A stretch of DNA of 64,000 nt, taken from Ophiura sarsii. Lineage: Eukaryota; Echinodermata; Ophiuroidea; Amphilepidida; Ophiuridae. Within the stretch, counting starts at the first letter, position 1; each line of letters opens with the position of its first letter. The position numbers were made by a program, and so were the translations under genes. A model generated the notes under the pieces. It worked only from the letters and a program-made list of their open reading frames with translations. It made no database searches and had not been told where the DNA came from. Location of the stretch: assembly GCA_035610835.1 (NCBI GenBank), contig CM069447.1, positions 63,955,060 through 64,019,059 on the forward strand, written 5' to 3'. Positions 1 to 11,300 of this stretch are shown piece after piece.

Positions 1-166
1 TCCTAGATGTGTGAGAATAAGCATGTGAAATGGATGAGAATGAGATATCTAGGACAATTATTATATAGGTCACATAGTTTTGTATACCTATTAAAGTCAC
101 TACATAAATATAAGGTTGGTGAACCACTTTACTACCAAGGGCACAGATCCTAATTGTTACACTCTA

Positions 167-450
167 AGGCCAAACAAAGCAGATTGTTCGTCTCAGAAGC
201 CCGCCCGCATTGTTATGTGAAATGAGCTACGGCGCGTAGGTCTACGCGCTGGATTTTTGTTGTTGTTGATTTTTTCCAAATTTAAAAAAAAAAAGGTCTC
301 TGTAAGCTTAATTGGATGAGCCAAACAACAACAAAATCGCATACCTCATATATAGCCTACTCTTTTATTCTTCCAAATTAAAAAAAATTAAAAAAATCGC
401 ACAGCACTTCGCTTTTTTTTCTGAGATTAAACCTTCTTCTTTGTTTGGCC
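167..450. mobile_element. MITE with AGGCCAAACAAAG ends
   Basis: AGGCCAAACAAAGCAGATTG...TTCTTTGTTTGGCC, matching the 62063 copy including GAGCTACGGCGCGTAGGTCT. The small open frames here come from this element. Confidence 0.8.
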
Positions 451-1725
451 GAAGTAAAACCTCTTTTGATATGACAGCCTATTGGGAGGTAGTAGATTGA
501 CGTCAATATGCATGTCAAGGATATATGATGCTTTCCTAGAAAATGTGTATAATTAGACAATGGATTCATACCACTAGGGCTTCATAGGTTGAAATGTGGG
601 TTAATAACTTTATGTCCTTGTAAATATTTTATTGTGATTGGTCAATTAACAAGAGAAAAGGTTAGTCATGTTAGTGGATGTGAGATGAAAGTTGTGAGAA
701 GAGGAAGTAAAAGGAAGAGGAAGTACAGCTTGACAAGTTATTAGAGCTACATTGAGATCCCGATTGAGATAAACTCCACTCGTACATATAGCGACAAATC
801 TCAACAATATACAATTCTTTGTATGATAACCCCTAACCCTGCTGGTTTAGGACTTTTGACCGGAATTACAATTTGCGAAGAAAAGACACCAAATCGCCGG
901 GAACCTGCCAGGATTTAATCCGGGGACCATCGGGACCATCCGGAACCCGCGGGGCGGATCCAGGATTTCTCAATAGGGAATAGGGGGGGGGGTGCCAAAG
1001 CTTGGGTCAAGAAGGTGGCAGTCCCTTGCGGAAGTCAAGGGGCCTCTTGCGGGGTTGAAGGGCGCAGATCCCTCTTACATATTTATACCTCAAAGTCATC
1101 GATTTGTAGCCATTTCTGAATTTAATTGCCATATTTGGAGTCATCATGAGAATTGCATTAAAATATGTACAACAAATGAAACTTGTCCAAAAAATGACTT
1201 GCCATAATGAAACAGTAATCAGACGTCAGGCTATTTGGATTTTAAATCGTTTTTATTCTTGATTCCAACATACCTGTTGCACAATGCCTTCTCGGGAAGT
1301 CCAAATAATGGTAAAAGCACAACATTTAATAACAACCAATTCAATGTATTTGATTTATTTCAATTATTAATAAATCAGAAGATGCAATATATTTACATGA
1401 ATCAATCACATAATTTGTGTACAAACATAACGTGTCATATACATATGTCACAAATCGTTTAGTTAATCATATAGGTTAAATCTTTCATGACCTGTTTTCA
1501 CATTTACATAAATCAATCACGTAATATGCGTACAAACATAACATCTCATATCCATGTCAACAACTGTTCAATTAATCATATAGGTTTATTCTTTAAGTAT
1601 CTGTTTTCACATTGAATAAAAAATATACATAACTAATTTAATACAAAAATACTGTTTTTGTCAAACACACAAAATATTAATCTGATTGCACTCAAAAATA
1701 AAGATATTTGGCTTCCATAATTAAT
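451..1725. other. No gene seen
   Basis: AT-rich sequence with the SINE-like fragment at 826-960 and a G run at about 984. The short open frames at 992-1462 have no recognisable content. Confidence 0.7.
826..960 (-). mobile_element. Diverged fragment of the tRNA-like repeat
   Basis: CCCTAACCCTGCTGGTTTAGGACTTTTGACC followed by CGCCGGGAACCTGCCAGGAT matches the repeat at 3693-4273 with many changes. The B-box has decayed. Confidence 0.65.
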
Positions 1726-1970
1726 TTAACACTTTCCACGCGGCTATTATTTCTACCATACACAAACAGGTTTTCAGAAACCTTTCACAATTTTCAATGT
1801 CAATCTCAATGATTACTGACCCAATACTAGACATGTTTGTACTTATTTCAATGCATTTCTCATGGTGATTCCAAATATGGTAATGAAATTCAATAATTTT
1901 GACATTTTTGAAACATTTTGTGAAATTTTGGAATGTCGTCTGCAGCTGCCTGCCACGTGGAAAGGGTTAA
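1726..1970. mobile_element. CACTTTCCACGCGGC MITE copy
   Basis: TTAACACTTTCCACGCGGC...CTGCCACGTGGAAAGGGTTAA, about 245 bases, same family as the 54-57 kb cluster. Confidence 0.8.
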
Positions 1971-3183
1971 CACACACATCAGCAAAGTGACCATACTCTC
2001 TCTCTCTGACTTATAATACCTACAGCATGACCCAAAACAACTGGGTCAGGTTTAGTTCTAACCATGTTCTATTTAAAGCTTTGTATTTCAGAAAAATCAC
2101 ACTATATTTATCTCACGATTTCACCAATTAAGGTAGGATATATTTACCTTTATATCCACAAATATGAAGCAGATATGTTTCCTACTTTTTAAGTGACGAA
2201 GCTCTCCAGTTTTTTGAACCCATTTTTTTTGGAACATACTGTACATATATAAAACAAAGAAACAAACAAAAAACATATCGTCGCTGCTATGTCAAAACCT
2301 TGCACGTTTTTCGGCAAATCTAATGGTTATGCATAGAGGGTGTTGCTTTAATATACAGATTCAGGGGCACCAGCATTTACAAGGTTTTGATAGATCTGGT
2401 TTGGCCCTTAAACATGTTTAGAGCAGACTGCCCAAAGGTTATACATAGGAAATGTACATTGTTTTGACAGAACATCAACCATATTGTGAAATGTCCCATA
2501 ATGAGGTTTAAATATGCGTTATTTTATATAAACTAGCGTAAAACATGTTATTTTATATAAATTAGCATAAAACATATTTTCCTCACCAGATTTTGACAAA
2601 CTTTAAATTGTTGTGAAAACTAATGAAATAAATACCCCTTCAGGTCTAATAAATTAATTGATTTGCGCACAGATTTTTCTAAAAAAATTCCCGAAGTTGA
2701 GTGAAGTTTTGTTGCTATTTTTGACTCACCCTATATGAATAATCCAACATAATATCAAAAGGAAGCAGTCATAATTATAAGGTCTACCCTTAAAGCCATA
2801 ATATGCAATTTTTTTCATAAAACGCCGCCATCCTTAAATTTATGTTGTGAATGCAGGTTTTTTGCCAAATTGCATTTATGAACATAAAACTGATATTTTA
2901 AGTTACTACTACTACTACTAAATAATTAATTACATTTGTGAAGCCCATAATACAAAAGTATCAATACCCTGTACAATACAACAATTAAAAAGCACACAAA
3001 AATATACATATGAGCCCATAGGATTATAAGGTACATCAAGATCAAACTAAAACAGAGCATAATATTAATATACATTACAGCGATATGATTCTTAATAACT
3101 TTAAAATCGAGGTTTGAAATAAGTATAGTTTGCTCACATTTTTTCTGGCCTGTTTTTCAGGTGATACCTACATGTATGAGTTA

Positions 3184-3349
3184 GAGAATAAAGGTATTGT
3201 TTTTAGACCGTACCCGGACGATAGTATTATTTTAAGGAGAACAACGACGTCGCAGGCGGAGTTGTTCTAGGCAAAAAATAATACTACTGAACGCATTTAT
3301 GGCAGACAATATAACATGAGTACGGTCTAAAAACAATACCTTTATTCTC
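3184..3349. mobile_element. Hairpin MITE, centre orientation A
   Basis: GAGAATAAAGGTATTGTTTT...AAAACAATACCTTTATTCTC is a near-perfect foldback. The 15-bp centre at 3246-3260 reads GACGTCGCAGGCGGA between AGAACAAC and GTTGTTCT. Part of the left arm present in the 20554 copy is missing here. Confidence 0.88.
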
Positions 3350-3692
3350 ATTCTTTAACAATCATACTTTAGACATTTATCAAAGAAATAAGTACATTTT
3401 ATTGTCCACATTTGACAACTTTTACCTGCTAGGATCGAATAACCCACAAACATTCCATCCAATCAAATGCGATAAGTAAACCATGCGTAAGTGTCGCGGT
3501 GGAAAATGGAGTGATTATAAAGCTATTTGCTATACAAAAGAAGTCTTTGTCCTACTCCTAGACCAATTCAAGATAGCTTAGAACTTATTGTTTCATTTGT
3601 AAATATACAAGGTTTGAAGCTGTTAACTCTATATAAAATAAATGTTACAGTGTTTATGGCTACTATCAAAAACCAGACTTTTGCAGGTTTTA

Positions 3693-4273
3693 TAACCCTA
3701 ACCCCGGTTTAGGATTTTTGACCGGGATCACAATTTTCGAGGAAAAAACACCAACTAAATCTCCGGGAACCTGCCGGGATTCGATCCGGGGACCCTCCGT
3801 TCTCGAGCCCCACCTTCCTAACACTAAGCCACGGCCCTCAGCTACACATTCGTGCAGTATACTGCACTCATTATATAGGCTCGGTTGACTACGTCATCGA
3901 AAACCGACGGCGCATGCGTTTGGAGAGGGACTTTGGATTAGCATTTTTTAGCACTCAGGGGGGTTAGGGTTAATAGAACACAATTTTTACCATAACCCTA
4001 ACCCCGGTTTAGGATTTTTGACCGGGATCACAATTTTCGAGGAAAAAACACCAACTAAATCTCCGGGAACCTGCCGGGATTCGATCCGGGGACCCTCCGT
4101 TCTCGAGCCCCACCTTCCTAACACTAAGCCACGGCCCTCAGCTACACATTCGTGCAGTATACTGCACTCTTTATATAGGCTCGGTTGACTACGTCATCGA
4201 AAACCGACGGCGCATGCGTTTGGAGAGGGACTTTGGATTAGCATTTTTTAGCACTCAGGGGGGTTAGGGTTAA
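3693..4273 (-). mobile_element. Two tandem near-identical tRNA-like SINE/MITE copies
   Basis: Copies at 3693-3972 and 3993-4273 (period 300) appear identical except for about one base (CATTATATAGG against CTTTATATAGG). On the minus strand each holds an A-box-like TGGCTTAGTGT and a B-box GGATCGAATCC, as in RNA polymerase III promoters. Each copy is bounded by TAACCCTAACCCC and GGGGTTAGGGTTA. A diverged copy lies at about 830-950. They are not tRNA genes because no cloverleaf is formed around the boxes. Confidence 0.8.
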
Positions 4274-7204
4274 GACAACCTGTAAATACCATACATTAAT
4301 AAATCTTGCACACTTTGATTATTGGCACTTAAATCCCAACATATGGTGACTAAAAGTCACGGGATGGGATCAACCAAAATGAGTTGGAAGTCACAAATAT
4401 TGATTTTGAGATATAACCAAACAAAGGATAACATTTCTTTTGTTTTCTATTGTTTTGACAATCCTTCATAAACTCATATCTTTGGAACTAATTGTCAATT
4501 CTTAATGGGGTAACATGCAAATGGCCATTACGGAGTTCCTTTAGTATACCCTACCACTGCATGTCTTCAATGGGGACTTTTAAAGAACGACCCATACACT
4601 TACACAGTGAGGAATACAAATGGTAGGGTATTCTAAAGCTTACCCGCCAATACAATCAAATAGAAAACTATTAATACAGACACATCTGAGATAGGTCGTC
4701 CGTTCTCAAAAAGGGGGGCTACAGAACTGAACTGAGTGGATTTTATGACGAAAAAAAGGGTCTTAGGAACTGATTTTTTTTTTAAATAGGTCTTGAGAAC
4801 TGGCCTATAGTTCAATTTTGATTAGCAAGAACAGAAATTGTCAATTTTGTTTGTTTTTAGAACACAAAATTGTCCAAAAATTGGGGCTTTGGAACTCAAA
4901 ATTTCGCGATTTTTGAATTTTCAATGAGAACTGATGAAGGCTCAAAATGGGGGTCATAAGAGCTAGCAGCAGAAGGTGAAAAGGGGGGGTCTTCAGCGCG
5001 GCGCATACCTTTACCCTTTCCAATGTCAGTGCCCCCCCCCCACCGGAAACCGCCTCCTTGACGACCTCAGAATGGAATATTTTTGACTTCAGACACATTT
5101 TGCTTGATCGCATCACATATAAATATATAATATGTGGCTACTGAAAGATAACATGATAACCATAACTTTTAAAGCTGATCACAAAAAGCTGTTTAACCAT
5201 AACTATATACAGGCTGAGTAAAGAAAACTGCAATAGTGGATATATGACATATTGTTTTCAAAAACCATGATGAATTTTGGAATTTGGTAAACCTTATAAA
5301 GATGAAAGATTTGTTACTACCTGTGTGAAAAAGGTCAATCACATTTAATGTTGCTCATTGGTAAATCTTTGTAAAATGCAGCCCTAAGTTAGTAAATTTT
5401 GTAATACAATATATACAAATTATAACATGGGTAGTGAAAATTTATAATGTTTCTCCCATGTACATAATACATTGTGCATTTAATTTCCAATGGACCATAA
5501 ATTGATCTCTGGTTTTCAAAATTGAACGAAGGGCATTATTTTGTGCCTTTATTTTATTTTTTAGATGCCTCGTGGACAAATCAAAAACATTTAGTATTTT
5601 CATTTAGCCTCGGTGAAAAGGGTCAGGACAAACGGTAAATGTGATTGACCTCATTTTTCCATAAAAGTTACTATTAGTATATTATAATATTATATATATA
5701 TATTATAAAAATATATACATTAAATGTTTTTCTTACCACATTTAAAAGATCCAAATATCAACTTGATTTTGAAACCAAGATGGTTTCTTTCTGCTTTTGC
5801 GGTTTTTGACTCACCCTGTATATGTAATACATTGTAGATCACGTTATCGGGTACATAATACACAAGTGTCTACTTTTGACAAATACTGTCACTGTTTGTC
5901 AAAACCTTGTATCTCCATCCGGCCCTTCAGCCTGTATAAAGTACTACTGTCCATGTATAACATTTGGGTAGTCTGCTTTAAACATGTTAAAGGACTAAAA
6001 ATACATCTGTCAAACCTTGTAAGTGCACTTGCTCCCTGAACATGTCTAAAGCAACACTTCCTATGTATAATCATTGGGCAGTTTTACTTTATACATGCTG
6101 CAGGGCCCAACAAAATACAAGGTTGTGGCAGATGAGCGACGATATGAAATTTGACAATAATTGACAGCAGATTAACCAAGCTTTTCATTGATACACGGTT
6201 TGAAAAAAACAATAAAATACTCCTGATAAATTGATTAAAAGAAAGTATGATTATTTTGGATATTATTGAAAGATTAACCGTAGGCCTATGGTTATTGTTG
6301 AAAGGTAGCATAAGTAGCATAATCATAAGTATAGCATTTAAAAGTTCTCAAAACCATATTGCTAAAATTGGATGCCATTATAACCATAAATGGCTTTTGG
6401 AAATTATTACATTATGTCCATTGAAATATGTCACGACTCTGTTTTGTGGTTAACGGTTATATATTCACAATACCATATACGGTCATCGAATACTTACAAC
6501 ATCACAATTCTCATCTTTGGCTGCATCGCATACCAATCTATTCAGGTTTGAGAAGGAATCCCGTCACATACAAATCTCTCAGTTTAATACTTTACAAATC
6601 TATGTTAATTAAGAGATTAGCATATACATTTTACAAACATTGAAAATGTGTAAGTTTCCTACCCTGTTTAGCAAAACTGATTTGAAGCAAAACATGTGTG
6701 TATATGATGCGGCTGACATTATAAATATCATTAAGTATAGGTCAACAAATGCGTAAGTGTTTTTTCAAGAGAAATTAGACAAATCAATGCACACGCACTG
6801 ATGCTGATGTGTGAATAATGGCACTACCCCGCAGGGGAGTGCTATTGTGAGCATATCAACATTTGCGCAAGTGCAATGATTTTTATAATTTTTCGAGAAA
6901 CAAAACATGCGCATGTATTGACCTAATTCAAACACGACATTATACAAATTAAAATTCACAATTTGAGCATAATTTTGATCGCTTTAATAGTTAATAAAAA
7001 CATGTTAACAAGTTTGCTAACACCGACAGTGAAAATTGGCGAACCCGCGATGCCTGAACAACGAATCAAAACAAAGCCTGTGGTGCGCACACGCGGAATG
7101 CATTAAACACTTTCAATGCACTCTGCGTATTTTAGTTTCTTGCTTTCTGATGGGTTGACACTATAACTAAGAGTGTATGAATGTATCATAACGACACAAT
7201 AGGA
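4274..7204. other. No gene seen; repeat relics
   Basis: Contains the degraded G-tract MITE (4690-5050) and the CCCAAAGG-type repeat at 5830-6140. Otherwise AT-rich with no exon-like sequence recognised on either strand. Confidence 0.7.
4690..5050. mobile_element. G-tract MITE copy, ends degraded
   Basis: AAAAAGGGGGGCTACAGAAC...TGTCAGTGCCCCCCCC matches the 32480 element. The left terminus is gone. The minus ORFs at 4633-5116 come from it. Confidence 0.75.
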
Positions 7205-7400
7205 TACTGTAAAAGCCAATATTTTCGCGTACAGATATTTTCGCGGATTTTGATATCAAAGACATTTTGCGAATTGTTTTTTTCGCGGGCGACCGTCTGA
7301 AAGCATTGCATGAATGTGTAAAGCAATATTTTCGCGGAAAAAGATTTTGCGCGAAAAGCGCGAAAATAAAACCACCGCGAATATTTCAGCTTCTACAGTA
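7205..7400. mobile_element. 196-bp TACTGTAAAAGC MITE
   Basis: TACTGTAAAAGCCAATATTT...ATTTCAGCTTCTACAGTA, with many TTTTCGCG words. Two further copies of the same 196-base length are at 42115-42310 and 43598-43793. Confidence 0.85.
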
Positions 7401-7594
7401 CTTGGTTATGGTGTCAAAATCATCCCAGATATTAAATTTGGACTGTAGTATTTCACTATAAGTTGAACAAGTGTGTTGCTGAATCCCTTCTCACATATCC
7501 TAACTCCCTAAGCGTGTTTTCGACAATTTAGCAATTAACTATCAGCGGAGAAAAAGTGGTCAAATTTGGGAGGGGGGGGGAGATGACTGTTCAC

Positions 7595-7665
7595 CCACGC
7601 TGGGGATGGAACCTGAGCCTGGCGGACTCCCAGCTGATTGCGCTAACCGGGCAGTTTGAAAAAGT
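7595..7665 (-). mobile_element. tRNA-derived SINE remnant
   Basis: On the minus strand, GGTTAGCGCAATCAGCTGGG then CAGGCTCAGGTTCCATCCCC resemble the A and B boxes of a tRNA. No full cloverleaf is formed, so this is a SINE head or relic. Confidence 0.5.
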
Positions 7666-7865
7666 TAACTTTATCAAGATCATTTGACAGCTTGCCGGAT
7701 TGTGTCATGAGATAGAATCGTGAAGCACATGGTAGCTATTTGCTGTGGCCTTTTGTGGCCTCTGGTAAGGTTAGGTTAATGAATTTGTTTCCTGCCACAT
7801 CTGCTTATTTCATTCCTTGAAATTGAATAAAATATGTGCCTTGCCCTTCTTCGCATCCCAATTCC

Positions 7866-8165
7866 AATACACTACTCCATATATGGTTGTTGAATATCTA
7901 CAGCTGCATATATGGTCATTGGATCAGTCATTTGATCTCTGCAGCTCCATATATGGTCAGCATAGATTTCAAAAGCTCCATATATGGTCATTGGATCTCT
8001 GCAGCTCCTTAATTGGCCAATGCGTCGCTGTAGCTCCATATTTGGTCTTTGGATCTCTACAGCTTCACGGTCTCTGGATCTCTACAGCTCCATATATGGT
8101 CTTTGGATTCTACACCTCGATATCCGTAAATGTTAATGGTCTCTATATAGCTCCATATATAGTCA
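7866..8165. repeat. CCATATATGG minisatellite abutting the GPR155 stop
   Basis: Irregular repeats of about 35-45 bases built on AGCTCCATATATGGTC plus TTTGGATCTCTACAG. At least four perfect CCATATATGG words occur (a CC(A/T)6GG palindrome) and several near matches. The array ends one base from the GPR155 stop codon, so it forms the start of that gene's 3'UTR. A related word is at about 6472. Confidence 0.85.
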
Positions 8166-8370
8166 TCAAAACTCTTCGGTAGTAAATCTATAAATATATT
8201 GTCTATCATGGAAGTGATGTTGTTGTTCTACATGCTCTATATACCTACATGAGAGTAAATTGTGTCCATATGTGACCGCATCTGACCTATCACCTGCCAA
8301 TCCATGCTGAACTAACCAATCAACAAGGTCCTTGCCGTAGAAGGCGTGGTTTAATATCTTCAAGCCATGC
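8166..8370 (-). CDS. GPR155: GPR155 coding exon 11 (DEP domain, stop)
   Basis: The terminal coding exon starts after TTTATTTCAG, completing an Arg codon split with exon 10. It encodes a DEP domain: AFYGKDLVDWLVQHGLAGDR, SDAVTYGHNLL, IEHVEQQHHFHDRQYIYRF, ending TTEEF and TGA at 8166-8168. Human has DLVSWLIEVGLASDRGEAVIYG and YLFYRF at the same places. DEP domains commonly bind membranes or signalling partners. The protein ends soon after the domain; the human form has a further tail of about 30 residues. Confidence 0.93.
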
Positions 8371-11300
8371 CTGAAATAAACAGGATTGTATGCATTAATT
8401 TTGATTTTTACATATTTTATAGTCGATTATAATACATATTTTATGACACTTCCTCTACTACATTGTTTGCCAATGTCATTTGTGTCAAATAGGGTACATA
8501 CTTTTGGTAAAAATCAATGTAATCTAATTACCTTCATCATCTTTATCTACATCAAAAGTTAATAGGAATTGTTTCTTCATGGTCTTGGGCTCCCGGGGGG
8601 GGGGGGGGGGGGGGGGGGCACTGACATTGGAAAAGGGTATAGGTATGTGCCGCGCTGAAGACCCCCTTTTTCACTCTCTGCTGCTAGCTCTTATGACCCC
8701 CCTTTTGAGCCTGCATCAGATCTTAAGACCCCAATTTTATTGAAAATTCAAAAATCACGAAATTTTGCATTCCAAAGCCCCAATTCTTCGAACATTTTGC
8801 GTTCTAAAACCAAAAGAAATCAAAAATTTGCATTCTTGCTATCAAAATTGAACTATAGGCCAGTTCTCAAGACCTACTTTCTTGAAGAAAAAAAAATCAG
8901 TTCCTAAGACCCTATTTTTCGTCATAAAATCCACTCAGTTCAGTTCTGTAGCCCCCCTTTTTGAGACCCTGTGCGGCACACCCCTACCCAAAAAAAGTTG
9001 AGTCCCCCCCCCCCCCGGGCTTGGGCTCCAGTAAATATTGGAACTGATCATAAAGGGTTAAAAAAAAGTAAGCCCCCCCCCTCTAAACTTAGATCACTTT
9101 TGTTTACATAACTTCACACATAATTAGACGTTTTGAAAAATTGAAATGATTATGAAAAGAGAAAACGCTTGGCTACCAATAGAAAGTTTTCCATTTTCAA
9201 TATCATGTTCATTTTCCCCAAAACAGTCACATTTCCCCAAAATGATGTTTTCAGAAAAAGTGGCACTTGGTCCTATACCAGTAAATTTAAAAACTCTCTC
9301 TCGTGATTTTTTTGTATGCAAATTAGACCAAGTTTGTTTGCATAACGCCGCACAGAATTAATCGTTTTCAGAAATCTAAAAAGAGAAAAGGCTTGGCTTC
9401 CCCCTTTTCAATATCAGGTTTAATGTTCTTACAATTGTCTTGTTTTCTCATTTTTTTTAATTATTATTATCTTATTTATTTTTTGAATTATAGACCAAAA
9501 AGTGCCAAAAACATGATTTTTTAACCTCCAAAATCGTAAAAATCAAAAATCACGTCCCCTCCTAGGGAATTTTATTAGGATTATGATAACACTAGTATGA
9601 CAAAATTTGACAAAATATATTTTGAGTTATCTTGCATAAACCTAAAATGGGTCAAAAAACATGTTTTTTATAACTTTTTCCAAAATGGTCAATTTTATGT
9701 TCATGGTTGGATTCATTGAACCTTTTCCTTCAAGAAAATGTATACTTTTATATAGATTAAGTGAATAATGAAGAAGTTACGGCAGTTTTACGGAGGCTGT
9801 ACCTGAGAGTCGACACCCCCCTTAAAGACATACCTTACATCCCTGACTATACTCTGTCGACATTGCTCTAGATGATGTGTTTTAAACTGTAGACAAGTCT
9901 GGACAATATCTGGGTCTATGTCAGATTCTGGCGGCAATTGGATCTTTTCTACTCCGTAAATCAACCGCCGGAAACTGTAAATAAAATAGAGAACATGGGT
10001 TTAACATGGGCATGAAACAGGTACCACATGAGAGTTTCACAGGGGCATTACGGGAATCACATGGGTGCCACATGGGTATGCATATTGGCATCACATGAGC
10101 ATCACATGGGTTGGTATGCATGTTGGCATCACATGACTATCACTAGGTGGCATATGCATATTGGCATCACATGAACATCACATGGGTAGACTGGGTCCCT
10201 GCGTCCCTCTATATGGCCGCCATGGCAGACCAAATATAGGGACTTGGAAAATAGTACGTCCAAAAAGTGTGCATTTACTCGTGGAATTCAACGAGTATTT
10301 AGCATATATGAATATTCATACCAATAACAGAAATAGCATCCGATTGTCCAATTCAAAGGCAGTGCATCGAACAATCGTCACGCTGCGCCTCGGGGATGCA
10401 AATCGTGCGCCCTATCGCGTCACACGGTGTACAACGCCGCGTGAAACTACCGGCGCACCGGTGCGTGAATAAGCTCGTGTTTATTCACGAGTTTATCATC
10501 GCACACTTTTGGAACTGTATTTTTTCCAGTCTTCACATTTGAGCACCCTCGCAGGGACTGTGTGTAAAATAGGGAAGACATGAGGATCCAGTCTAATGGG
10601 TAGTTTTTGGGTATACATATTGGGATCACATGACTATCACATGGATGCATATAGGTATGCATATTGGCATCACATGAACATCATATGGGTATGTATATTG
10701 GCATCACATGGGAACCATATGGGTATGGATATATTGGCATCACACGATTATCACATGTGTGTCATATGGGTGCATATTGGTATGTCATGAACATCACACG
10801 GGTGCCATATATGGGTATTGGCATCCCATGACTATCATATGGGTGCCATGTGGGTATGTATATTGGCATCCCATGACTATCATATGGGTGCCATGTGGGT
10901 ATGTATATTGGCATCACATGAACATCACATGGGTGCCATGTGGGTATGTATATTGGCATCACATGACTATCATATGGGTGCCATGTGGGTATGTATATTG
11001 ACATCACATGACTATCATATGGGTGCCATGTGGGTATGTATATTGGCATCACATGACTATCATATGGGTGCCATGTGGGTATGTATATTGGCATCACATG
11101 ACTATCATATGGGTGCCATGTGGGTATGTATATTGGCATCACATGACTATCATATGGGTGCCATGTGGGTATGCATACTGGCATCACATGACTATCATAT
11201 GGGTGCCATATGGGTATGCATATTAGCATCACATGGACATCAAGATGGTGTCATATGTATACATGGAACACTTGAAACTATACAGGGTCTTATGTTAAAT

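Noticed and set aside
3774..3840. tRNA gene
   Set aside because: A and B boxes are present but no cloverleaf can be drawn; the sequence is duplicated in a SINE/MITE-like repeat.
4841..5116. 91-codon minus ORF
   Set aside because: It is contained almost entirely in a degraded G-tract MITE seen elsewhere in the window.
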